Positions 10,301-17,325 of a DNA stretch of 64,000 nt are shown here, one piece after another. Position 1 is the first letter of the stretch; every line of letters begins with the position of its first letter. The notes under the pieces were generated by a model that saw nothing but the letters and a program-made list of their open reading frames with translations, searched no databases and was not told the DNA's origin. Position numbers and translations under genes: made by a program. Source of the DNA: Gemmatimonadota bacterium (GTDB lineage: Bacteria; Gemmatimonadota; Gemmatimonadetes; Gemmatimonadales; GWC2-71-9); the NCBI GenBank assembly GCA_003222195.1, contig QHVB01000025.1:1-64000 (forward strand), read 5' to 3'.

Positions 10301-10357
10301 TTCTTTACGCAGCCGCCCGTCCGGCGGTATGTCATTCGCATGAACGTCACATTCTGA
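7307..10357 (+). CDS. SusC/RagA-family TonB-dependent outer-membrane transporter (second copy)
   Basis: A second SusC, also 1016 residues. It has a signal peptide (cleavage near VAQQT), carboxypeptidase regulatory-like domain (about 28-112), the motif EEIVVTGTAG, plug (RGASSISLSNEPLLY, VDGVRVT, SIELVKGPAAATLYGADASAG) and a barrel ending in RMNVTF. It is clearly paralogous to the copy at 2064 but divergent through the barrel, so it probably imports a different ligand. GAGGG lies about 12 bases before the ATG. The 282 bases upstream (7025-7306) carry no gene and should hold the divergent promoters; no clear box was recognised. Confidence 0.93.
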   Translation: MRFSIGRGFFGAALALGALSLAPPAVAQQTAAVQGMITDIASGAPIADARVTIVGTVLQSTTNVLGNYRITGIPAGNVSVQVRRIGYKTLTAAVTLAEGQEFTGNYALNASVVQLEEIVVTGTAGDQRARSQAAQVAVLDVAGLRQVQPTPTVASDLQSRIPGVSVTAASGSSGASTQIRVRGASSISLSNEPLLYVDGVRVTAQGAPQFFTGGQSYDRLNDIEPDDIESIELVKGPAAATLYGADASAGVIQVITKRGRPGSGKFSQSVSVDYNAINKNFTPRTNYGRCSPAQVADTNRILCFKQPAGTLVSDNPLLRQGAFRTGQTVGLNWSGRGGGQNYGYYTSLNRETENGVLPNNGFDRSGGRLNFNWIPTPKLTLDAGIGITVSRTDLPDNDNNIFGWLGNAQLGSPLTRTKDSTGPNGWFGIQRDVAAMMAINNQRYSHRSIASFTANFAPRANFTHRLTAGLDWVREEDRRFLPRNARGSYPINTGQISEDRRGVERHTLDYLGNFQHDLSDKLVSNLSFGFQLVETREEQVFATGEGLTVNSNNTVSGAASTSGGQDWVMQRSIGFIGQWQVALNNRLTGQVGLRYDNASSFGQNTHWVVLPKVGVSWVASDEPFWHVGPVNTLRLRAAWGQTGRIPQAGASLTTLQSLPYLDASGVSSGAVPLNPGNPNLRFERGSEFEAGFDAGFMKDLIGVELTFFNKTSKDLLLQQPLPPSSGYTQGGPAAGNPIGGFPFINVGKLVNRGLEISAHAVPVNRPNVSWDVRVGANTLHNEVTDMGHGVDSIPPFGILNRVQTGWQLGAWRTHKIVSVDTTTGVVVVTEHNVFAGNVLPTFEGNVSTNLTVMRNLRFYGLIDTKRGHKVRNFTDFFRETQLVRSNNRLDTLQLSKVERLRRYGNPNAGLSIPAFITDSSASGLTVNDVQDAYIQDATFIRLRELSVSYTLPQRWARMLQATTATITLAGQNLALWTKFQGFDPEVVSNALALYNRDDFFTQPPVRRYVIRMNVTF

Positions 10358-10371
10358 AAGGAGCCTCGACG

Positions 10372-11649
10372 ATGCGCACACTCAGAAGCTGTGCCAGCTT
10401 GGCCATCGCCGCCGGGGCTCTGGTCCTCGGTGGCTGCACGGATTGGCTCGCGGTCGACAATCCAGGCGTGATCGATCAGGGCGCACTGAACCCCGTCGCG
10501 GACGCGCCGACGCTCGCGAAATCGGCGCAAGAAAACTTCGCGTCGGCGTACGGGCATCTCATCGTGTACTCGTCCTGGTTCACGGGCGAGACCGATGTGT
10601 CTGAAACCTTCCCGACGCGCAACGAGTTCGGGCGGCGGGATATCTCGGTCCAGAACGGCAGTCTCGACGTAGACGTGTGGTATCTGCTTTCGCTGTCCGT
10701 GGTATCGTCCGATATCGTGCTGAAGATTCCGCTTCCGGACACCACGCGTAATCTGAGTTACGCCCGCGCCAATTTCGTGCTCGGGTGGTCGTTCCTGTTC
10801 ATGGCCGAGCAGTTCTGCCAGGGTGCAGTAGAGAAGGGCCCGCCCTTGAACACGCAACAGATGCTGGATTCCGCCACCGCGCATTTCAGCCTGGCGAAAT
10901 CGCAGGGCGTGGGCGCAGGGTCCGACGGGCCGCAATTGGCGAACGCGTCCAAAGTGGGACTGGCGCGGGCATATCTTCAGGCCGGCAATCTCGCGCAGGC
11001 GAGCGCGTGGGCCGACTCTGTGCCCGCGGCATTCAGTTACAATCTCACTTACATCGACGATTTGAAGCAGCGCTTCCGCCTGGCGAACCGGATGTGGTTC
11101 TACGTGCGGGACCGGGGATCCATTGCGGTCGCGCCCACGTGGCGAATCGGCGCTAATCTTCCGCCGAACACCGTTCAAAACGCGGAGCCTCGTGTTCCGT
11201 GGACGATCACAAACGTGTACGCGCCGCAGGACGGAAATTACTCGACGGACCGCGGCGTCCCGTACGCGATTCAGCAGAAGTATCCCGATTACAACGCCCC
11301 CGTACGCCTCGCGTCCAAGTTGGAGGCTGATTACATCAAGGCCGAGGCGGGCGGAACGGCGACGCAGCTGGCGCAGGTCGCGGCGCGCCGTGCCGCCAAC
11401 GGACAACCCGCTTACGGTGGCGCGACGGACTCCAATTCCGTGTTGACCGAGTTCTTCACACAGCGCGGTTTCGACTTCTACCTCGAGGGCAAACGGCTCG
11501 GTGACTTCCGTCGCCATCCGGCGAATATCATCGGTATGCCGGTGCCGGGGTCGGCGTATTGGAAAGCGGGATTTGCTCCGATCGGGAACAACACCTGCTA
11601 TCCGTTGCCGATCACGGAGACAGATAACAACCCGAATTTCCACCCGTAG
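10372..11649 (+). CDS. SusD/RagB-family lipoprotein (second copy)
   Basis: A 425-residue SusD-like lid protein paired with the preceding SusC. AAGGAG sits just before the ATG at 10372, 14 bases after the susC stop. The signal ends in LGGC. The C-terminal half contains KLEADYIKAEA, FFTQRGFDFYLEGKRLGDF and a final TDNNPNF, which are SusD hallmarks. It is shorter than many Bacteroidota SusD proteins, mostly in the variable middle. Ligand unknown. Confidence 0.9.
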   Translation: MRTLRSCASLAIAAGALVLGGCTDWLAVDNPGVIDQGALNPVADAPTLAKSAQENFASAYGHLIVYSSWFTGETDVSETFPTRNEFGRRDISVQNGSLDVDVWYLLSLSVVSSDIVLKIPLPDTTRNLSYARANFVLGWSFLFMAEQFCQGAVEKGPPLNTQQMLDSATAHFSLAKSQGVGAGSDGPQLANASKVGLARAYLQAGNLAQASAWADSVPAAFSYNLTYIDDLKQRFRLANRMWFYVRDRGSIAVAPTWRIGANLPPNTVQNAEPRVPWTITNVYAPQDGNYSTDRGVPYAIQQKYPDYNAPVRLASKLEADYIKAEAGGTATQLAQVAARRAANGQPAYGGATDSNSVLTEFFTQRGFDFYLEGKRLGDFRRHPANIIGMPVPGSAYWKAGFAPIGNNTCYPLPITETDNNPNFHP

Positions 11650-11670
11650 AGCTGCCCAGCTGGAGGGAGA

Positions 11671-11704
11671 CGGGGGAAGCGCTCGCGCTTCCCCCGTTGT
11701 TTCG
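11671..11704 (+). terminator. Rho-independent terminator after second susCD pair
   Basis: An 11-bp perfect stem (11671-11681 with 11686-11696), tetraloop CTCG, then TTGTTTCGTTT. It lies 21 bases after the susD stop. Confidence 0.85.
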
Positions 11705-11705
11705 T

Positions 11706-12047
11706 TTACGGAGTGGCGATGACCGTCCCGACCATACCCGCGTGAATCGAGCAGTGATACGGAAACGTGCCGGCACTGTCGAACCGCACCTCGAACCACC
11801 AGGTTGGCGCGAGCGGATTGCTGCCCCACAGCGAGCTGTCCGATTCCACCGTGTGGTACACCTTGCCCTCATTGGTCCAGCGTACGCGTTTGCCGGCGGT
11901 CACGTAGATCGTCTCGGGAGTGAAGAAGCTGTCCCGCGCCGCGCCAAGCACGGTGCCGGGAAGAGGGCTCGTGATGTCCTTGGGTTTGCACGTAACGAGT
12001 GCCAGAGCACCGAACACGACGGCGCTGATGGTGAGCCATCGCATCAT
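11706..12047 (-). CDS. Cupredoxin (plastocyanin-like) lipoprotein
   Basis: A 113-residue blue-copper protein. The signal ends in a lipobox Cys (LVTC). A first His in YHTVES and the C-terminal cluster [11 protein letters not shown] supply the Cys, His and Met of a type 1 copper site, in the spacing of plastocyanin-like domains. It probably carries electrons in the periplasm or stores copper. Its start overlaps the stop of the upstream plug-like gene by 4 bases (ATGA), so translation is likely coupled. The link between a cupredoxin and a plug-like protein is unusual. Confidence 0.85.
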   Translation of the reverse strand: MMRWLTISAVVFGALALVTCKPKDITSPLPGTVLGAARDSFFTPETIYVTAGKRVRWTNEGKVYHTVESDSSLWGSNPLAPTWWFEVRFDSAGTFPYHCSIHAGMVGTVIATP

Positions 12048-12892
12048 GGAGCCGAGGCTGCAGGCGGTGGGGGTGGGGGCGGTTGCGGAGATGGCGCGGG
12101 CTGGCGCGGCCGCTCCGCGGTGTGGGTCCAGATCGCGATCACGCCGCAGTTCGACGCGTTCCCCGACAGGAACTCGATCGGCACTCGCGAGCTGCCGCTG
12201 TACACTTCGACCGCGGCCACGTCATTGGCCGGAACCAGATTGTTGATGCCGATATCTCCGACGACGGGAACGGGTATACCGTCAATGTAATAGAGCATCG
12301 GACAGGGTCGTACTCCTGCCGTGCGGTCGGAGACCGCCAGAAAGCTATTGCCGGACGGACCGCGGATCGGGACCAGCCGGACGCCGGGCGCGCGGCGCAG
12401 CAGATCGGTGAACATGCGCGGCTGCAGCTGCTCGATGTCGGCCCGTGTCAGGAAATACCCTCCGCCATGACCTTTCCGCGTGTAAAAGCCGCGCAGCATC
12501 GCGGGCACCGGTGCCGCGCCTGTGACTTCCATTTCCGGCAACTGCACGGCAAGCTCGCCGAGCACCACCTGGACCGTCAACGTCTCGCCGGCACCGAACT
12601 CGAGGCGCGAAATGACGCTCGCGTAGCCGATGCGTTTGACCTCGACCAGATGCAGGCCCGGACGCACCCCCGCGATGGCGAACCGGCCGCCGGAATCGGT
12701 GTGCGCGACGAGCGCCGTGCCCATGAGCGCCACGGTCGCATCGGACAGCGCCGTGGAATCCACGCTGATGACGACCCCGCGCAAGTGGCTCAGCGCCTGC
12801 GCCGGGTAGCGTGAAGGCCACATCACGAGCAGCAGCGCAGCAAGCGACACGCCCGGAAAACGACAATGGGACGACGACCGGCGGCAGGTCAT
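12044..12892 (-). CDS. Carboxypeptidase-regulatory plus TonB-plug-like protein without a barrel
   Basis: Up to 282 residues: signal peptide (core LAALLLVMW), regulatory-like domain ([20 protein letters not shown]), then a plug-like region with [29 protein letters not shown] and CGVIAIWTH, and a Pro-rich tail. It is a paralogue of the gene at 554-1387; the shared C-terminal blocks are nearly identical. The ATG at 12892 gives a good charged n-region ([10 protein letters not shown]), but it sits at the edge of a terminator hairpin (12857-12905). A GTG at 12847 downstream of the hairpin is the alternative. It is coupled to the cupredoxin gene. Confidence 0.7.
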   Translation of the reverse strand: MTCRRSSSHCRFPGVSLAALLLVMWPSRYPAQALSHLRGVVISVDSTALSDATVALMGTALVAHTDSGGRFAIAGVRPGLHLVEVKRIGYASVISRLEFGAGETLTVQVVLGELAVQLPEMEVTGAAPVPAMLRGFYTRKGHGGGYFLTRADIEQLQPRMFTDLLRRAPGVRLVPIRGPSGNSFLAVSDRTAGVRPCPMLYYIDGIPVPVVGDIGINNLVPANDVAAVEVYSGSSRVPIEFLSGNASNCGVIAIWTHTAERPRQPAPSPQPPPPPPPAASAP

Positions 12893-12905
12893 CGTCCCAT
12901 TGTCG
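12857..12905 (-). terminator. Terminator of the dnaE-metG-M23 run, overlapping the next start
   Basis: On the minus strand a 14-bp perfect stem (12905-12892 with 12874-12861) and a 17-base loop are followed by TTTT (12860-12857). It lies 36 bases after the M23 peptidase stop. The annotated ATG of the next gene (12892) begins exactly at the end of the first arm. Confidence 0.7.
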
Positions 12906-12940
12906 TGATCACGCTCATGTGATCCGATCCGTCCCTGCGA

Positions 12941-13882
12941 TCAATCCACGATCGCGTCCGGCAGCACGTACTTCATCGGATCGACCGGATGGCCGTTCAC
13001 CCACACCTCGTAGTGCAGATGCGGGCCTGTCGACAAGCCTGTTGAACCGACCTTCGCGATCGGCTGGCCACGCTTCACCCGCTGGCCGCGCACCACAAGA
13101 ATCTTCGAGCAGTGCGCGTAGCGGGTTTTGAGGCCATACCCATGATCGACGGTTAGCATATTGCCGTAGCCCTCGACCCAGGACACTTCCGTAACGACGC
13201 CCGCGGCCGGCGCATCGATCTCCATGCCCATCGGCGCGGAGACGTCGATGCCTTCGTGCGGCCGGGCAAGGTGCAGGATGGGATGCACGCGCTCACGTGC
13301 GAAGGCGCTCGTCAACCATCCCTTGGTCGGCATGATGGACGGCATCGCGGCGTAGCGCGAGCGCTGGCTCGACGCCGAGTCGTACGCTTCGTTGAGCGAG
13401 TGCACGAGGATGTTGGCGCGGCGGGTGAGCTGATCCATGTCGACGCGCGCCGCGAGCGCAGCCTGTCCGTTCGCCCCCGCAGCCGCGAGACTGTCGCGCT
13501 CGAACCACTGCCCAGTCGGCCCGCCGATGCCGGCCTGCTGGACGTCCCGGTCGATCGGCGAGAGCCCGGCGAGGAGCCGCAGCGCCTGCTCGCGTTCGCC
13601 GAATACGTTCAGCGTGTCACGCAGGCCGACCAGTCGCTCGCGCAGCCGCTGGATCTCGCTCGCGAGCAGCTGGTTCTCGCGCTCGAGCGTGCGGCTGCGC
13701 GTGACAGTGACACCGCGCGACAGCGCGGTGCCGCCGAGGACGAGAAACAGCAGCGCGACGACGCTGCCGATCCCGACGAGCGCCTTGACGACCGTCTGAG
13801 ACAGCTCCACGGCGCGGGACGAGCCCGAGCCGTGTGGGACCAGCATGACGGTCCAGCGACGCTCTGCCTGCTTCTTCTTCAT
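12941..13882 (-). CDS. M23 family metallopeptidase (LytM-type), membrane anchored
   Basis: A 313-residue peptidoglycan endopeptidase or its activator. A membrane segment at about 35-53 anchors it, a coiled coil follows (about 62-110), and the C-terminal LytM domain (about 185-305) has the zinc ligands H209 and D213 (HEGID), H257 (YAHCS) and the H288-L-H290 pair (GPHLHYEV). All needed residues are present, so it should be active. Such proteins act in cell separation or envelope growth. It is the last gene of the minus-strand run and is followed by a terminator. Confidence 0.9.
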   Translation of the reverse strand: MKKKQAERRWTVMLVPHGSGSSRAVELSQTVVKALVGIGSVVALLFLVLGGTALSRGVTVTRSRTLERENQLLASEIQRLRERLVGLRDTLNVFGEREQALRLLAGLSPIDRDVQQAGIGGPTGQWFERDSLAAAGANGQAALAARVDMDQLTRRANILVHSLNEAYDSASSQRSRYAAMPSIMPTKGWLTSAFARERVHPILHLARPHEGIDVSAPMGMEIDAPAAGVVTEVSWVEGYGNMLTVDHGYGLKTRYAHCSKILVVRGQRVKRGQPIAKVGSTGLSTGPHLHYEVWVNGHPVDPMKYVLPDAIVD

Positions 13883-13971
13883 ATTGGTGTGCAAACATAA
13901 GGCGCGACGTCGACTGGCGTCAAATCTGGAGATGTGCGCTCCATCACGAGTTTTCGGGCAGCCCCGGAGGC

Positions 13972-15492
13972 TTAATCCACACCGTCCTTGGGGAACAAGG
14001 GGGGCGCCTTGGAGACCGGCCAGCCGCGCACCGACAACGTCCTGACGTCGCGCAGTCGCACGTCGCCCAGGACGCGCGGCGCGCCGAGGGCGGCCCACAC
14101 CGCCGCGGCTTTTTCCGGAATGAACGGCGCGGACAACGCGGCAAGCCGCGCGACGGTGCGAACCAGATTGGCGAGCACGACGTCGAGCTCCGTGTCGCGT
14201 TTCTCCTTCGCGAGTTTCCACGGCGCGGTCTCTTCGACGTAGCGGTTTGCCCGGGACGCGAGCTCGATGATGCGCGCGGCGCCCTCCTGCAGCTCGTTCG
14301 CGTCCATCGCGCGCGTGTACGCGGCGATCGTTTCCTGGCCAGCTCGCTCGAGCGGGGAGTCCGCCAAGTCCGAGGGGACGACCCCACGACGGTAACGCTC
14401 CACCATCGACAGCGAGCGTGACACGAGATTGCCGAACGTGTCCGCGAGGTCGGCGGTGTAGCGCGCGTCGAAGCGTTCCCAGGTGAAATTCCCGTCGTTC
14501 TCGAAGCCGACTTCGCGCAGCAGGAAATACCGCAGCGCATCGGCGCCGTGGCGCTCGATCGCCGCGGCGACGCTCACCGCGGTGCCGGCGGTCTTGCTCA
14601 TCTTGGCGCCCTCCCACTGCACGTAGCCGTGCGCCCACACCAGGCGCGGGAGCTCGAGCCCGGCGGCGAGGAGCATCGCAGGCCAGATCACACAGTGGAA
14701 GCGCGTGATCCCCTTGCCGACCACGTGCAAGTCCGCGGGCCAGAGCCGCTCGTAGCCAGGGTCGGGGAACCCCGTCGCGGACAGATAATTGATCAGCGCG
14801 TCGAACCACACGTAGACGGTCTGGTCGTTGTCGCCGGGGAAGGGAATGCCCCAGGGCAGGCGCTGGCGCGAGATCGAGACGTCCTGGAGCCCGTCCTCGA
14901 GGAGCCGGACGACCTCGTTGCGCCGGATCGCCGGCTCCACGCGCAGCGCTCCGCTCGAGATCAACGTGAGCAGGCGCTGCCCGTATGCGCTGAGTCGAAA
15001 GAAGTGATTGCGCTCTTTCGTGCGGATCAGGTCGAGCGTCGGATGCTCGATGCAATGGCCGTTGACGATCTGGGCCGGCTGCTTGAACTCTTCACAGCCC
15101 GTGCAATACAGACCCTCGTAATCGGCGACGTACAGGTCGTCTGGGCGCTGCTGCTGGATGCGCTCCAACAAGGCGATGACGCCGCGCACGTGGCGCGGCT
15201 CGGTCGTCCGGATCCAGTCGTCGTTGCTGCATTCGAGCCGGCGCCAGTAGTCGGCGAAGGTCGCGGCCATGCGGTCCACCCACTCGCGCGGCCCCCCCGG
15301 GACGCCGGCGCGTGCCGCCGCCTGGATCACCGACTGGCTGTGCTCGTCCATCCCCATGAGAAAGTGCACCTGATCGCCCCGCAGCCGGTGATAGCGCGCG
15401 ATGCAATCGGCGCCGACTTTCTCCAGGGCGTGACCCAGGTGGGGATCGCCGTTGGAGTAATCGATGGCTGTGGTGAGATAGAACTTCGCCAC
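13972..15492 (-). CDS. metG: Methionyl-tRNA synthetase
   Basis: A 506-residue class I synthetase that charges tRNA-Met. The HIGH signature is H18-L-G-H21 and the KMSKS signature is KMSKT at 297-301. A CxxC knuckle (C130, C133) lies in the connecting domain. The C-terminal tRNA-binding extension found in E. coli MetRS is absent, as in many short bacterial forms. The start is GTG, and its first base is the last base of the ricT stop codon (TAGTG), so the two are translationally coupled. Confidence 0.95.
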   Translation of the reverse strand: MAKFYLTTAIDYSNGDPHLGHALEKVGADCIARYHRLRGDQVHFLMGMDEHSQSVIQAAARAGVPGGPREWVDRMAATFADYWRRLECSNDDWIRTTEPRHVRGVIALLERIQQQRPDDLYVADYEGLYCTGCEEFKQPAQIVNGHCIEHPTLDLIRTKERNHFFRLSAYGQRLLTLISSGALRVEPAIRRNEVVRLLEDGLQDVSISRQRLPWGIPFPGDNDQTVYVWFDALINYLSATGFPDPGYERLWPADLHVVGKGITRFHCVIWPAMLLAAGLELPRLVWAHGYVQWEGAKMSKTAGTAVSVAAAIERHGADALRYFLLREVGFENDGNFTWERFDARYTADLADTFGNLVSRSLSMVERYRRGVVPSDLADSPLERAGQETIAAYTRAMDANELQEGAARIIELASRANRYVEETAPWKLAKEKRDTELDVVLANLVRTVARLAALSAPFIPEKAAAVWAALGAPRVLGDVRLRDVRTLSVRGWPVSKAPPLFPKDGVD

Positions 15493-16367
15493 TACAATCG
15501 CAGCTGCTCGAGGGCGACGACGCGCGTGGCGCCGTCATCGGCTCGGAGCGTGACGCGCTCCCGGAAGATGTCGATGGAGACGACCCGCTCGTCCCCCACG
15601 GAGGTTTTGACGGTCTTGCCTTCCTTTGGGAAACGCTTGCGCTGCTGCACGTAGAAGTCGTGCTCGTAATGCAGGCAGCACAGCAGGCGGCCACACGGCC
15701 CGGAGATCTGCACGGGGTTCAACGACAGCCCCTGGGCCTTGGCGAGCGAGAGGCTGACGGGTCTTCCCTCGGGCAACCAGCTCGCAATGCACAGTTGGCG
15801 GCCGCAGCGCCCGATCCCATCGAGCCGCTTGGCCTCGTCCCGCGCGCCGATCTGGCGCAGCTCGATCCGCGTGCGAAACAGACCGGCCAGATCGCGCACC
15901 AGCGCGCGGAAGTCTACCCGCTGGTCGGCGGTGAAATAGATCGTGAGCTTGCGCCGGTCCCACTGCCACTCGGCGTCGGAGACCTTCATCGGCAGGTTGT
16001 GCTGGCGTACCCGGTCTCGCACCGTGCGGCGGACTTCATCCTCGTTGATGCGGAGCTCCGCGGCGGTCCGGCGATCGTCGGGGGTCGCGATGCGGACGAT
16101 GGACTTCCGGGGCTCGGGGCTCGGGGCTGGGGGCTCGGAACTTCCCGACTCCCGAGCGCCCAGCCCCGAGTCCCCACCGCACGCGCCGCATCGTTGGCAT
16201 TTCTTCTCGGCGATTCCACCCAACGCCGAGACGACGCCAAAGTCCTGCCCACGCTCGACCTCGACGATGACCGGGACCTCGAGGCGGAGTGGGGAGGAGT
16301 CTTCGGACGGCCAGGTGAAATATTCTCGCCGGTTCCCTTTGAACCGGACTTCGATGACAGACGTCAA
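15492..16367 (-). CDS. ricT: PSP1-domain protein (RicT/YaaT-like)
   Basis: A 291-residue PSP1-family protein. In Bacillus the RicT protein works with RicA and RicF in mRNA processing; here the role is inferred. Conserved blocks are present: VIVEVERGQDFG near the N-terminus, VRIATPDD, and the Cys pairs C188/C193 (RCGRQLC) and C225/C230/C231 (CGRLLCC). An extra CxxCxxC (C57, C60, C63) precedes an in-frame insertion at residues 65-87 encoded by an inverted word repeat. The start is TTG, one base after the accA stop. The context dnaE-accA-ricT-metG is a housekeeping run. Confidence 0.85.
   Translation of the reverse strand: MTSVIEVRFKGNRREYFTWPSEDSSPLRLEVPVIVEVERGQDFGVVSALGGIAEKKCQRCGACGGDSGLGARESGSSEPPAPSPEPRKSIVRIATPDDRRTAAELRINEDEVRRTVRDRVRQHNLPMKVSDAEWQWDRRKLTIYFTADQRVDFRALVRDLAGLFRTRIELRQIGARDEAKRLDGIGRCGRQLCIASWLPEGRPVSLSLAKAQGLSLNPVQISGPCGRLLCCLHYEHDFYVQQRKRFPKEGKTVKTSVGDERVVSIDIFRERVTLRADDGATRVVALEQLRL
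16109..16175. repeat. Inverted word repeat inserted in frame in ricT
   Basis: The arm at 16109-16138 repeats GGGGCTC words and the arm at 16144-16175 carries their complement (CCCGAGCGCC, CAGCCCCGAGTCCCC). Together they encode the low-complexity residues 65-87 of RicT, between conserved blocks. Confidence 0.75.
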
Positions 16368-16368
16368 C

Positions 16369-17325
16369 TCACTTCTCGGTTAGCGCACCCATGGAAAGGT
16401 ACTTCTCCTCGCGGCGTTTGAGGAGCTTGTCTGTCTTGTATCTGCTCAGTTGAGCGAGATGCCGCTGCAGCGCGTCGCCGAGGGCGGCGGCGGCCGCCTC
16501 GGGATCCGAGTGCGCGCCGCCGGGCGGTTCCGGGACGATCTCGTCGATCACGCCGAGCTTGAGGAGGTCCTGCGCCGTGATCTTGAGCGCCTCGGCGGCG
16601 CGCTCGCGCTGGCTCGCGTCTTTCCAGAGGATCGCGGCGCATCCCTCCGGGGAGATGACCGAGTAAACGGAGTTTTCCAGCATGAGCACGCGGTCGGCGA
16701 GCCCCACCGCGAGGGCACCGCCGGACCCGCCTTCGCCGATCACCGCCGTGATGATGGGCGTCGGGAGCGACGCCATTTCCAGTAAGCTCGTGGCGATCGC
16801 TTCGGCCTGGCCCCGCTCTTCGGCTCCCAATCCGGGATAGGCGCCCGGGGTGTCGACGAGGGTGATCACCGGCGCGCCGAACTTCGCCGCCTGGCGCATC
16901 AGCCGCATCGCCTTGCGATAGCCTTCCGGATGCGCCATGCCGAAGTTGCGGTACAGATTTTCCTTCGTATCACGGCCCTTCTGATGCCCGATGATCATGA
17001 CGCTGGTGCCGTCGAGCCGCGCCCAGCCGCCGATGATCGCCGGGTCGTCGCGGTACAGCCGATCGCCATGGAGCTCGACGAAATCGGTGAACACGGTGTT
17101 GACGTAATCGAGCGGATAGGGGCGGCGGGGATGGCGGGCGACCTGGACGCGCTGCATGGGCGTGAGATTGCGGTAGATCTCGACCCGCAGCTTGGCGAGC
17201 TGGTCTTCGAGCGGGCGCACGTTTTTCGCGAGGTCGGCGTTCTCGCCCGCCACGCGTTTCAGCTCCTCGATCTGCTTTTCCAGCTCGAGGAGCGGCTTCT
17301 CGAAATCGAGCGTATATGTGGCCAT
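16369..17325 (-). CDS. accA: Acetyl-CoA carboxylase carboxyltransferase alpha subunit
   Basis: A 318-residue subunit of the carboxyltransferase that makes malonyl-CoA for fatty-acid synthesis. An N-terminal helical coiled coil (LDFEKPLLELEKQIEELK) is followed by the crotonase-fold core with DFVELHGDR, GHQKGR, VDTPGAYPG and GEGGSGGALA. The ATG at 17325 shares its A with the dnaE stop (TGATG). The dnaE-accA neighbourhood is also known from E. coli. No accD lies in the window. Confidence 0.95.
   Translation of the reverse strand: MATYTLDFEKPLLELEKQIEELKRVAGENADLAKNVRPLEDQLAKLRVEIYRNLTPMQRVQVARHPRRPYPLDYVNTVFTDFVELHGDRLYRDDPAIIGGWARLDGTSVMIIGHQKGRDTKENLYRNFGMAHPEGYRKAMRLMRQAAKFGAPVITLVDTPGAYPGLGAEERGQAEAIATSLLEMASLPTPIITAVIGEGGSGGALAVGLADRVLMLENSVYSVISPEGCAAILWKDASQRERAAEALKITAQDLLKLGVIDEIVPEPPGGAHSDPEAAAAALGDALQRHLAQLSRYKTDKLLKRREEKYLSMGALTEK

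Noticed and set aside
13972-15055. A long upstream extension of the M23 peptidase frame through metG
   Set aside because: The extension is an out-of-frame reading of metG; the peptidase has a proper start and membrane anchor at 13882.
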